Shown in pieces: positions 36,092 to 44,099 of a stretch of 64,000 bases of DNA. Origin of the DNA: Fibrella arboris (GTDB lineage: Bacteria > Bacteroidota > Bacteroidia > Cytophagales > Spirosomataceae); contig NZ_JBGGWE010000019.1 in assembly GCF_041321095.1 (NCBI RefSeq), forward strand, positions 1 through 64,000, given 5' to 3'. Positions within the stretch are counted from its first letter, which is position 1; each line of letters opens with the position of its first letter. Both the position numbers and the translations under genes were made by a program. A model generated the notes under the pieces. It was not told the origin of the DNA and searched no databases. It saw nothing but the letters and a program-made list of their open reading frames with translations.

Positions 36092-37522
36092 ATGAAATTA
36101 ACATTTTGGGGAGCCGCCCAGCAGGTAACGGGCAGTATGTACCTGCTGGAATTAGAGGACGATTACCGCATTCTGATCGATTGTGGTTCTGATCTGGAGC
36201 GCTCGAACGGACAAACTCCCCCCGTTGAACAATCCGTCAATACTGGTTTCTTTCCATTTGAAGCCTCCAGTATCAATGTCGTGCTGCTCACGCACGCCCA
36301 TATTGACCATTCGGGCAACCTGCCCAACCTCTACCGCGAAGGCTACGAAGGTCAGATCCTGTGTACTGAAGCCACCTTCGCGCTCACCGACATTCTGCTG
36401 AAAGATGCCGCCTCGCTCAACCAGCGAAAGATCAATGAACTGAGCGGCAGCAAAAAGAAGAAAGTCCTCGACAAGCAGGTGAAACTTCAGAAAGAACTGT
36501 TTCTCGATAAGCAGGTCCGCGAAAGCATGGACAGTGTGGTAGCGCTTCAGTTTGGCCGCAAATTCCGCCTTACCGAATCATGCAGCGTCACGTTCTTCCC
36601 GGCGGGTCACCTGCTTGGTGCCGCGCATATCGTGGTCGATGTATTTGAGAATGGCCAAAAGAAAAGCATCTGTTTCTCGGGTGATATTGGCCGGAAGAAC
36701 TACCCCTTGCTGGTTGATCCCGCCACGGTTCCGCCCGTCGACTACCTGATTTGTGAATCGACCTACGGGAATCGGCTTCATAACGACACCGAATCACCCG
36801 AGGATGCCCTGGCCGACGTGATCAAACGTACCTGCATCGACATTCCGGGCCGGCTGATCATTCCAACCTTCTCCGTGGGACGTACCCAGTCGCTGCTGTA
36901 TACGCTTAACCGCCTCTATACACAGCGTGGCTTCCAGCCGATCAAAGTGTTCTCAGATAGCCCGATGGGGTTCGAAAGCACCAAGGTGTACGCCAAGCAT
37001 ATCCGCCAGCTAAGCAAGGAGGCCCGCGATTTCTTCGACGAGAACGAAACCCTGTTCGACTTCGAGAATTTCGAGTTTCTGGAATCGAGCAAAGCCAGCA
37101 AGGCGGTGTCTGATTACAATGAACCGTGCATTATCATCTCCTCGTCGGGCATGGTACAGGGCGGGCGTGTTGAGTACCACGTAGCCGCCAACATTGGCAA
37201 CCCGTATTGCACGATCCTGCTGATCGGCTACTGCGCCGAAGGTACCCTGGGCTGGCGCTTGCTGAACGGGCAACCCACGTTGACCATCAAAGGCGAAGAG
37301 AAGCAAGTGCTGGCCAACATCGAAAAGATCGATGTATTCAGCGGGCACGGTGACCGTAATGATTTGCTCAATTTCGTGCAGATGCAATCGCCCGAAACCT
37401 TGAAAAACATTTTCCTGGTACATGGCGAAGCCAGTAGCATGGAATCCTTTAAAGAAACACTAGCCGAGGCAGGGTACACGAACGTGCAGATTCCCGCCAA
37501 AGGCCAGACGTACGAACTTTAA
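36092..37522 (+). CDS. MBL-fold beta-CASP RNase
   Basis: Metallo-beta-lactamase fold RNA-processing nuclease of the YSH1/CPSF73-like bacterial group. It begins KLTFWGAAQQVTGSMYLLE, has the zinc motif LLTHAHIDHSGNLPNLY (near residue 70), AGHLLGAAHI, a Ser-Gly-Asp strand (FSGDIG), the beta-CASP insert with SPMGFESTKVY and SSSGMVQGGRVEYH, and the closing FSGHGDRNDLL. 476 residues is normal. Likely acts on mRNA or rRNA ends; no specific target can be named. Confidence 0.92.
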   Translation: MKLTFWGAAQQVTGSMYLLELEDDYRILIDCGSDLERSNGQTPPVEQSVNTGFFPFEASSINVVLLTHAHIDHSGNLPNLYREGYEGQILCTEATFALTDILLKDAASLNQRKINELSGSKKKKVLDKQVKLQKELFLDKQVRESMDSVVALQFGRKFRLTESCSVTFFPAGHLLGAAHIVVDVFENGQKKSICFSGDIGRKNYPLLVDPATVPPVDYLICESTYGNRLHNDTESPEDALADVIKRTCIDIPGRLIIPTFSVGRTQSLLYTLNRLYTQRGFQPIKVFSDSPMGFESTKVYAKHIRQLSKEARDFFDENETLFDFENFEFLESSKASKAVSDYNEPCIIISSSGMVQGGRVEYHVAANIGNPYCTILLIGYCAEGTLGWRLLNGQPTLTIKGEEKQVLANIEKIDVFSGHGDRNDLLNFVQMQSPETLKNIFLVHGEASSMESFKETLAEAGYTNVQIPAKGQTYEL

Positions 37523-37525
37523 ACC

Positions 37526-37610
37526 AGTTTACAGTTTGCTGTTTACAGTTGCGCTGCTTATAAGAACTTTGATCAGGAGCAGTGCAACAGTAAACAGCAA
37601 ACTGTAAACT
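37526..37610. repeat. Long inverted repeat C, 33-bp arms, just upstream of accA
   Basis: Arms 37526-37558 and 37578-37610 pair over 33 positions with two mismatches and a 19-base loop. The right arm ends six bases before the accA start. Its words (GTTTACAGTTT, GTTTACTGTTGC) recur in the repeat on the other side of accA. It could end the RNase transcript or hide the accA start. Confidence 0.85.
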
Positions 37611-37616
37611 TCAAAG

Positions 37617-38600
37617 ATGAAAACCTACCTCGACTTTGAGAAGCCTATTGCCGACCTGGAGGGCCGGCTCGATGAGATGAAACGGCTGGCCGAGACCAGC
37701 AAAATCGACGTTTCAGAGGCAGTACAGACGCTCGAACAAAGCATCGACCGGCTTCGGCACGATTTGTTCCAGAACCTCACGCGCTGGCAGCGGGTGCAGT
37801 TATCGCGTCACCCGGATCGCCCCTATACCCTCGACTACATTGAGCGGATGTGCGATCAGTTCATCGAACTCCACGGCGACCGGACCGTGCGCGATGACCC
37901 GGCGATGGTCGGTGGTTTTGCCGAAATCACCCATGGCGACGGTGATGCGGCATCCCGACCGGGGCAGACGGTCATGATCATTGGTCAGCAAAAAGGCCGG
38001 AACACGAAACAACGGCAGCAGCGGAACTTCGGCATGGCCAATCCCGAAGGGTATCGCAAGGCATTACGCCTGATGAAGCTGGCCGAGAAATTCAACCGGC
38101 CCATCGTCACGCTGATCGATACGCCGGGTGCGTTTCCGGGTCTCGAGGCCGAAGAGCGCGGACAGGGTGAAGCCATTGCCCGCAATCTGAAAGAGATGTT
38201 TATGCTGAAGGTGCCGGTGATCTGCATCATCATCGGCGAAGGAGCATCGGGCGGTGCCCTGGGTATTGCCATTGGCGACCGGGTGCTGATGCTCGAAAAC
38301 ACCTGGTATTCTGTTATTTCACCGGAATCGTGCTCGTCGATCCTGTGGCGTAGCTGGAACTATAAAGAGCAGGCCGCCGAAGCGCTGAAGCTCACCGCCG
38401 CCGACATGGAATCCTTCCATCTCGTCGACGGAATCATCGACGAACCACTGGGCGGTGCTCATCACGACCACGCCGCCATGGCTGACATTCTGAAAAAAAC
38501 CATCCTCGATACGTTGGCCGAATTAAACACCATGACGCCCGAACAACGCATCGACAGCCGCATCGACAAGTTCTGCGCAATGGGTGTGGTGGTGGAATAA
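37617..38600 (+). CDS. accA: Acetyl-CoA carboxylase carboxyltransferase subunit alpha
   Basis: Carries carboxyl from carboxybiotin to acetyl-CoA, the first step of fatty acid synthesis, in complex with AccD. TYLDFEKPIADLEGRLDEMK opens the protein; RHPDRPYTLDYIE, QQKGRNTKQRQQRNFGMANPEGYRKALRLMKLAEKF, DTPGAFPGLEAEERGQGEAIA and GEGASGGALGI are diagnostic. 327 residues is typical. accD is not adjacent. The gene is bracketed by two related inverted repeats. Confidence 0.95.
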   Translation: MKTYLDFEKPIADLEGRLDEMKRLAETSKIDVSEAVQTLEQSIDRLRHDLFQNLTRWQRVQLSRHPDRPYTLDYIERMCDQFIELHGDRTVRDDPAMVGGFAEITHGDGDAASRPGQTVMIIGQQKGRNTKQRQQRNFGMANPEGYRKALRLMKLAEKFNRPIVTLIDTPGAFPGLEAEERGQGEAIARNLKEMFMLKVPVICIIIGEGASGGALGIAIGDRVLMLENTWYSVISPESCSSILWRSWNYKEQAAEALKLTAADMESFHLVDGIIDEPLGGAHHDHAAMADILKKTILDTLAELNTMTPEQRIDSRIDKFCAMGVVVE

Positions 38601-38606
38601 AAAACT

Positions 38607-38690
38607 GTTTACTGTCTTCAGTTTACGGTTGCTCCGCCAGCCAACCATAAGGTTTATTAGCGGAGCAACAGTAAACTGAAGACAGTAAAC
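38607..38690. repeat. Long inverted repeat D, 31-bp arms, downstream of accA
   Basis: Arms 38607-38637 and 38660-38690 pair over 31 positions with one mismatch and a 22-base loop. It fills the space between the convergent accA and DinB-type genes; the right arm abuts the stop codon of the latter. Position suits a bidirectional terminator, but there is no long U-run on either side. Confidence 0.87.
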
Positions 38691-39224
38691 TTATTTCAAC
38701 GCCAATCTGATATGCGCCAGATGGTGTTGCGCGTGCCAGACAACCATATCGATCGCCTGCGCCAACGACACGTTAATTTGTCGGAATGGATGGTAGTAGG
38801 CCCTTTGCCAATCAGCTTCCGGCAACTGTTCGTAGCAATAAGCCAGCCGCTCGTGTAGCCCCTCCAGAATAGACAGCGACGGAGCTACTGGCATATTGTG
38901 CCCGTCGGGTTGGCCCGCCCAGTCATTTACGTTGCTGAACATCCCCGGCGCAATGTCAGGTAGCGTTAGCGCGTGTTTAATTCGGAAATAATGCCACTGG
39001 TGCGTATCCGCAACGTGGTGTACCACTTGCCGCACCGTCCAGCTACCGGGGCGGTAGGTACGTGCCAGTTCTGCATCAGAAAGTGATTCGGTTACTTGCC
39101 GGTACTGCGCTGGCAGTTCGCGGAGTTGTTGAATGCGGGTACGCAGTTCGTCGGCAGTGAACTCAGTTTGGCCCGACCAGCGGCCTATTGGAAATTGGCG
39201 GGGATCGTCAGTTTGCATAGTCAA
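38691..39224 (-). CDS. DinB-superfamily protein, YfiT/bacillithiol-transferase-like
   Basis: Four-helix-bundle metal protein. PGSWTVRQVVHHVADTHQWHYFRIKHAL and AIDMVVWHAQHHLAHIRLAL give the three metal-binding histidines of the DinB/YfiT fold. It begins FPIGRWSG, the usual YfiT opening. Relatives include bacillithiol S-transferases and enzymes once called metal-dependent hydrolases. The thiol used in this organism is unknown. The start may be M1 or M3. Confidence 0.87.
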   Translation of the reverse strand: MTMQTDDPRQFPIGRWSGQTEFTADELRTRIQQLRELPAQYRQVTESLSDAELARTYRPGSWTVRQVVHHVADTHQWHYFRIKHALTLPDIAPGMFSNVNDWAGQPDGHNMPVAPSLSILEGLHERLAYCYEQLPEADWQRAYYHPFRQINVSLAQAIDMVVWHAQHHLAHIRLALK

Positions 39225-39304
39225 AGAGTGAATGAGCGACTTGTGAAAGTGTGCCCTGCAAACTTACAGACTTCTCTCCGTTACCACTTTCACTGATCCC
39301 TTCT

Positions 39305-39652
39305 TTACTTCGGTTCCGACAGCTTAAGGCCGATGATGGCTACGGTCAGCAGCCCAACGAAAAATAGCTCGGCGAATGACCACGGAGCTTTTAAAATCAG
39401 CACGTCGGCCAGTTTGATGAACACCAGCGTACCGGCGGTCCAGATGCCAAAAGCGGTAGCAAGCGGAACGTACCTGAACGCCATATTCAGGAAAAACACA
39501 TTGGCCAGTCCCGACGCTATGTTGATCAACACCGGAATAAGGACTGGTGGCGTGATACGCAGGTGTAATAGCGCGTTGAAATCAGCGTATTTCAGCGAAT
39601 ACGTCCAGGCGGTCTGACAGGCAGCAGCCAGCAAAAGAGCGATCCAGGCCAT
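39305..39652 (-). CDS. Small DMT/SMR-type membrane protein
   Basis: Four predicted membrane helices in about 115 residues. WIALLLAAACQTAWTYSLKY and AFRYVPLATAFGIWTAGTLVFIKLADVLI follow the small multidrug resistance pattern (helix, loop, YxxxPxxxAxxxW), but the classic Glu of helix 1 is replaced in this sequence. The frame extends to 39760; I prefer the ATG at 39652, which places helix 1 at the N-terminus. Probably works as a dimer; substrate unknown. Confidence 0.78.
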   Translation of the reverse strand: MAWIALLLAAACQTAWTYSLKYADFNALLHLRITPPVLIPVLINIASGLANVFFLNMAFRYVPLATAFGIWTAGTLVFIKLADVLILKAPWSFAELFFVGLLTVAIIGLKLSEPK

Positions 39653-39861
39653 GCTGGCAAAGTACGGTGCTGCGCTGGTACGTTGACCGACTGGGTACGT
39701 TATGAAATCATTATCTGTCAGTGGAAACCAATTCTTGCCTGTGGGTATTTCGTAGTCCACGCATCCTGCCGCTATTCCTTATCTTTTGTTAACGAGTCGA
39801 CTGCCGGGCTTACGGCAACTTTGTGGCGTAATCAAACCAGGGCTGTTATGGCCTCATCTAC

Positions 39862-40233
39862 ATGAAAACGCTACTGAAGCTCGAAGAAGCGGCGCAATTC
39901 GCCTTATCAATCGTCCTGTTCACCAAACTCCCTTTTGCCTGGTGGCTCTACCCTGCTCTGTTGCTGGTTCCCGACGTTAGTATGCTTGGGTACCTTCTGA
40001 CTAATACCGCTGGCGCCTTCATGTATAACCTGGTGCACCACAAAGCAACCCCCATTCTGATTGGTATCGCCGGGCTTCTTTCCGGGAACAGTTACCTCCT
40101 GCTGACGGGTATTATCCTGTTCGGCCATTCGGCCATGGACCGGATGATGGGCTACGGCCTTAAATACAATAAAGGATTCAAATTCACCCATTTAGGCCAG
40201 GTTGGCAATGGGCAACTCCAGGAAAGCAGGTGA
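39862..40233 (+). CDS. DUF4260 family membrane protein
   Basis: A 123-residue membrane protein with three or four helices. LEEAAQFALSIVLF, PDVSMLGYL and NLVHHKATPILIG, then FGHSAMDRMMGYGLKYNKGFKFTHLG, are the conserved DUF4260 features. Function is not known; the conserved His and Asp residues hint at a catalytic or metal role. The start ATG is unambiguous. Confidence 0.88.
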   Translation: MKTLLKLEEAAQFALSIVLFTKLPFAWWLYPALLLVPDVSMLGYLLTNTAGAFMYNLVHHKATPILIGIAGLLSGNSYLLLTGIILFGHSAMDRMMGYGLKYNKGFKFTHLGQVGNGQLQESR

Positions 40234-40451
40234 CTAATCGGGTAAGTATTGCCTGTATGGTCTTTCCTTAATGATCGTATACGTGTATCACGCGCAACAA
40301 GTGGCCACGCGATGTACCTGCTCCTGTCAGGGCAGTTTGTGGCAGGTGTTTCCATACCCGTAGCTGGTGCTGGTATCGGTCAGTTGTTGGCCGGGCGATA
40401 CAGCTACTCCCTTTCGAGGTGACTTTTATAGTTCTTGAACAACTTTTTAGC

Positions 40452-41639
40452 ATGGCATTAGAACAAACATGGCGCTGGTTTGGGCCCAAAGATCCCGTTA
40501 GTTTATCCGATGTACGGCAGGCCGGGGCCACTGGCATCGTATCGGCGCTGCATCATATTCCCAACGGACAGGTCTGGACAGTAGCCGAGATTCAGCAACG
40601 GAAAGATGAGATCGAACAGGCTGGCCTGACCTGGTCGGTAGTTGAGAGCGTACCCATTCACGAAGACATCAAGAAAGCGTCAGGGAATTACAGGCAGTAC
40701 ATCGAGAATTATAAAGAATGCCTGGTCAATCTGGCGCAGTGCGGCATCGATACGGTCTGCTACAATTTCATGCCTGTGCTCGACTGGACACGCACCGACC
40801 TCGACTATCCATTACCCGACGGATCACGGGCGCTCCGGTTCGACATGACCGAGTTCTGTGCATTCGAGGTGTATATTCTAAAGCGGCCGGGGGCCGATAA
40901 AACCTATTCAGCCCAGCAACTGAGCCGGGCTAAAAACTGGCTGGATGGGGCCGATGAAGCGGCCGTGCAGAAACTGACCCGCAACATCATTGCCGGCCTA
41001 CCGGGCAGCGAAGAAAGCTTCACCCTCGAAGCCTTCGCCGATGTGCTGACCACCTACGACAATGTAGACGAAGCGGCCCTACGCACCAATCTATACTCGT
41101 TCCTGAAAGCCGTTACGCCGGTGGCCGAAGATGCCGGTATCCTGCTGGCCATTCACCCCGACGATCCGCCGTTCCCGATTCTTGGCCTGCCCCGCGTAGT
41201 GAGTACGGAAGCAGATGCCCGGCAACTGCTGGCGGCCTACGAGAGCAAGCATAACGGCCTGTGTTTCTGTACGGGCAGCTATGGCGTTCGTGCCGACAAT
41301 GACCTGCCCGGTATGGTTGAACGCCTGGGCAACCGTATCAACTTCGTTCACCTGCGAGCCACCCAACGCGATGCTGACGGCAATTTCCACGAAGCCGATC
41401 ACCTGGCCGGTGATGTTGACATGTATGGTGTGATGAAAAACCTGTTGCTTGAACAGAAACGGCGACGGGAAGAAGGTCGCCCGGATCTACGTCTACCGTT
41501 CCGCCCCGACCACGGCCACCGTATGCTCGATGACCTGAACCCAACCAAACGAACCAACCCAGGCTACACCGCCATTGGTCGCCTACGTGGCCTGGCCGAA
41601 CTGCGCGGCCTGGAAATGGGTATTGAACGGGGGTTGTAG
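40452..41639 (+). CDS. uxuA: Mannonate dehydratase
   Basis: Dehydrates D-mannonate to 2-keto-3-deoxygluconate in hexuronate breakdown. EQTWRWFGPKDPVSLSDVRQAGATGIVSALHHIPNG, WSVVESVPIHEDIK, CYNFMPVLDWTRTDL, LAIHPDDPP, CFCTGSYGVR and FVHLRATQRD are family signatures, and LPFRPDHGHRMLDDL closes the active site. I use the ATG at 40452; the frame is open 11 codons further upstream from a GTG. 395 residues is the family length. uxuB and uronate isomerase are not adjacent. Confidence 0.93.
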   Translation: MALEQTWRWFGPKDPVSLSDVRQAGATGIVSALHHIPNGQVWTVAEIQQRKDEIEQAGLTWSVVESVPIHEDIKKASGNYRQYIENYKECLVNLAQCGIDTVCYNFMPVLDWTRTDLDYPLPDGSRALRFDMTEFCAFEVYILKRPGADKTYSAQQLSRAKNWLDGADEAAVQKLTRNIIAGLPGSEESFTLEAFADVLTTYDNVDEAALRTNLYSFLKAVTPVAEDAGILLAIHPDDPPFPILGLPRVVSTEADARQLLAAYESKHNGLCFCTGSYGVRADNDLPGMVERLGNRINFVHLRATQRDADGNFHEADHLAGDVDMYGVMKNLLLEQKRRREEGRPDLRLPFRPDHGHRMLDDLNPTKRTNPGYTAIGRLRGLAELRGLEMGIERGL

Positions 41640-41657
41640 ACGTTGTTAAGGCCGCAT

Positions 41658-42094
41658 TTAACTGCCAAGCGTCAGTTGCCAAAGCATATCAGTAGTAAGC
41701 ACGTTTGCAAAACCCCTCTCCTGTAAACCAGTGTAGAGGGGTTTATCGCCTGTCCATAGCGAAGCCCCAAGTTGTATAGTGAGTGCTACAAATTCGGCAT
41801 CATCAATATCAGCGACTAACTCTTGGGCTTCCTGCCAAAATTCTTCCGCAATAAGATTCTCATTGATAAATTGAATCCGGCTAAACACCAACGAAATGGA
41901 GGTGTTTAGCCGGATTCTGTCATCTTTCTGGCTGCTTTCAACAGTTTCCCTTTATGACGAGTCAACTCTGTTTGCAAGTATTCGCAACTGTAGAATGAAA
42001 TAGAATCGTCAGTATTGAAAAGTAAATCGCCAATCCTACCATTTGAGTTTAAAATGGCTCTAAAAACGATATTCGTATCGACCACTATTCTCAC
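41658..42094 (-). pseudogene. PIN-domain toxin (VapC-like) with an internal frameshift
   Basis: The N-terminal half (42094-41906) begins RIVVDTNIVFRAIL with the first PIN acidic residue and has EYLQTEL. It ends at a TAA after KMTESG. The C-terminal half continues in the -1 frame as DDRIRLNTSISLVFSRIQFINENL, then EFWQEAQELVADIDDAEFVALTIQLGASLWTGDKPL, with the remaining acidic residues. Joining the two needs a single base near AGAAAG (41924-41929). Either the gene is broken or a -1 ribosomal frameshift restores it. The GTG start overlaps the antitoxin stop (GTGA). Confidence 0.75.
41873..41917. repeat. Perfect 17-bp inverted repeat inside the PIN toxin gene
   Basis: Arms 41873-41889 and 41901-41917 are exact reverse complements with an 11-base loop. 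In the toxin mRNA the stem begins six bases after the AAG of the AGAAAG stretch where the reading frame breaks. The stem contains the stop codon of the upstream frame. Confidence 0.95.
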
Positions 42095-42294
42095 TTAACA
42101 ACCTTTTTCCCGCTGGCAGACCACCGTCCTCTATTGAACTCACTGCTTATCTGATCAACCTCTTCCTGGGTTGCCTCGCTACTGGCGGTTGCGTCTTTGT
42201 AGGTCAGGTAATTTAGTATACGCTGCAATTCTTCTACATTTATCGCCGCCGATAAATGTACAATTACCTCATTTTGTGTGCGTTCTACAGTCAT
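42091..42294 (-). CDS. Probable antitoxin of the PIN toxin
   Basis: Sixty-seven residues directly upstream of the PIN gene and overlapping it by four bases, the standard antitoxin-first order. The sequence starts MTVERTQNEVIVHLSAAINVEELQRILNYLTY and ends in a charged tail (EVDQISSEFNRGRWSASGKKVVK) that could wrap the toxin. The N-terminal half may be a small DNA-binding fold. No named antitoxin family was recognised with certainty. The locus looks AT-richer than its flanks. Confidence 0.65.
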   Translation of the reverse strand: MTVERTQNEVIVHLSAAINVEELQRILNYLTYKDATASSEATQEEVDQISSEFNRGRWSASGKKVVK

Positions 42295-42343
42295 ACAGTT
42301 TACTCCTTATCTGTAACTAAGATAACACTTTTCTACAAAAAAA

Positions 42344-42368
42344 AGCCCCTGCTCTTTATGCGGGGGCT
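42344..42368 (-). terminator. Rho-independent terminator of sufB
   Basis: On the minus strand a 9-bp GC-rich stem (42344-42352 with 42360-42368, one mismatch) with a 7-base loop is followed by eight Ts. It lies 24 bases past the sufB stop. Confidence 0.9.
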
Positions 42369-42391
42369 CCTTAACTCGACTAGTCTGAACA

Positions 42392-43885
42392 TTACCCTAC
42401 AGAACCTTCGAGGCTGATTTCGAGCAATTTCTGGGCTTCAACGGCGAACTCCATCGGGAGTTGGTTCAGGACTTCTTTAGCGTATCCGTTGATGATCAGG
42501 GCTACAGCCTGCTCGGTTGGAATACCGCGCTGGTTGCAATAGAAAAGCTGATCCTCACCGATTTTCGACGTGGTGGCTTCATGCTCAACCGTGGCCGACT
42601 GGTTTTTTACTTCAATGTACGGGAACGTGTGCGCCCCACATTTGTCACCAAGCAACAGCGAGTCGCACTGTGAGAAATTCCGGGCGTTATCGGCGCGTTT
42701 CATTACTTCGACCAGTCCACGGTATGAGTTCTGGCTCTTACCAGCCGAGATACCTTTCGACACAATCCGGCTCTTCGTATTCTTACCGATGTGCACCATT
42801 TTGGTGCCCGTATCGGCCTGCTGCATATTGTTGGTCACCGCTACCGAATAGAACTCACCGATCGAATTATCGCCTTTCAGAATAACCGACGGGTATTTCC
42901 AGGTGATCGATGAACCCGTTTCAACCTGCGTCCAGGATATTTTGGCGTTCGCTTCGCAGATACCGCGCTTGGTCACGAAGTTGTAGACACCACCCAGCCC
43001 ATTTTTATCACCGGGATACCAGTTCTGAACGGTCGAGTATTTAATCTCGGCGTTATCATGGGCGATCAGTTCTACGCAGGCGGCATGCAATTGATTCTCG
43101 TCACGCATGGGGGCCGTACAGCCTTCCAGATAACTTACGTATGAGCCTTCATCGGCGACGATCAACGTCCGCTCGAACTGACCGGTACCGGCTGCGTTGA
43201 TGCGGAAATAAGTTGACAACTCCATTGGGCAACGAACGCCTTTTGGAATATAACAGAACGAACCGTCGGTGAACACAGCCGCGTTCAGGGCCGCGAAGTA
43301 ATTGTCTTTGGGTGGAATAACCGAGCCCAGGTATTTCTTTACCAGCTCAGGGTGATCGTGAACAGCTTCAGAGATAGACGAGAAAATAATGCCTTTCTCA
43401 GCCAGTTCCTTCTTGAAGGTCGTGGCTACCGAAATCGAGTCCATAACGGCATCGACCGCTACACGTGGGCGCTCAATGGGGTTGCCATTGGCATCAACGG
43501 GTTCGTCTACCACGCCCGACAGGCGCTTCTGTTCTGATAGCGAGATACCCAACCGCTCGAACGTCCGGCGCAGTTCAGGGTCGATCTCATCGAGCGAGCC
43601 AACTGTTTTCTGCTGCTTCGGGGCTGAATAATAGATAATATCCTGATAGTCAATCCTGGGGTATTTGACATTGGGCCAATGGGGCTCTTCCATTGTCTGC
43701 CACAGCCGGAACGCATTCAGACGCCATTCCAACAGCCATTCGGGCTCGTTTTTCTTGGCCGATATAAAGCGAATAATATCATCGTTCAGCCCTTTGGGAG
43801 CTTCATCCGCTTCAATCAGGGTTTCAAACCCGTACTTGTACTCAGCGTTGGTAATGCTCTCTAAGAGTTCAACTTCTTTGCTCAT
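42392..43885 (-). CDS. sufB: Fe-S cluster assembly scaffold SufB
   Basis: Part of the SufBCD complex that builds iron-sulfur clusters in the cytosol. EYKYGFETLIEADEAPKGL and MEEPHWPNVKYPRIDYQDIIYYSAPK are typical of the N-terminus. The beta-helix core has FCYIPKGVRCPMELSTYFRIN, SYLEGCTAP (conserved Cys), NWYPGDKNGLGGVYNFVTKRG and GAHTFPYIEVKN. 497 residues with the long N-terminal arm matches E. coli-type SufB. The rest of the suf genes would be expected downstream but are not here; a terminator follows directly. Confidence 0.95.
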   Translation of the reverse strand: MSKEVELLESITNAEYKYGFETLIEADEAPKGLNDDIIRFISAKKNEPEWLLEWRLNAFRLWQTMEEPHWPNVKYPRIDYQDIIYYSAPKQQKTVGSLDEIDPELRRTFERLGISLSEQKRLSGVVDEPVDANGNPIERPRVAVDAVMDSISVATTFKKELAEKGIIFSSISEAVHDHPELVKKYLGSVIPPKDNYFAALNAAVFTDGSFCYIPKGVRCPMELSTYFRINAAGTGQFERTLIVADEGSYVSYLEGCTAPMRDENQLHAACVELIAHDNAEIKYSTVQNWYPGDKNGLGGVYNFVTKRGICEANAKISWTQVETGSSITWKYPSVILKGDNSIGEFYSVAVTNNMQQADTGTKMVHIGKNTKSRIVSKGISAGKSQNSYRGLVEVMKRADNARNFSQCDSLLLGDKCGAHTFPYIEVKNQSATVEHEATTSKIGEDQLFYCNQRGIPTEQAVALIINGYAKEVLNQLPMEFAVEAQKLLEISLEGSVG

Positions 43886-44099
43886 GATTGGTTGGCAATT
43901 GCCGGTGAAAGCGAGTGTAACGACAAAACGGCTCGCTACGGTTTAAGAACGTATCGTACAAAATTAACAAAATCGCATCAGGCTCTGTTCCTGACGCTTG
44001 AAATAAGGTTAGGTTAGATTGGCTGGTTGATGGGTATGGAGGCGGTTTGTTGCTGACGCGAGGGGCCGCCGCTACAAATCAACCAACCGGCCCCAGTGA
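43886..44099. other. 214-bp gap with weak inverted repeat
   Basis: Contains the sufB upstream region. Near its left end (44020-44097) GGCTGGTTGAT and ATCAACCAACC pair across a GC-rich interior, a further but poorer intergenic hairpin that may terminate the amylase-like gene's convergent neighbourhood. Nothing else was seen. Confidence 0.4.
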
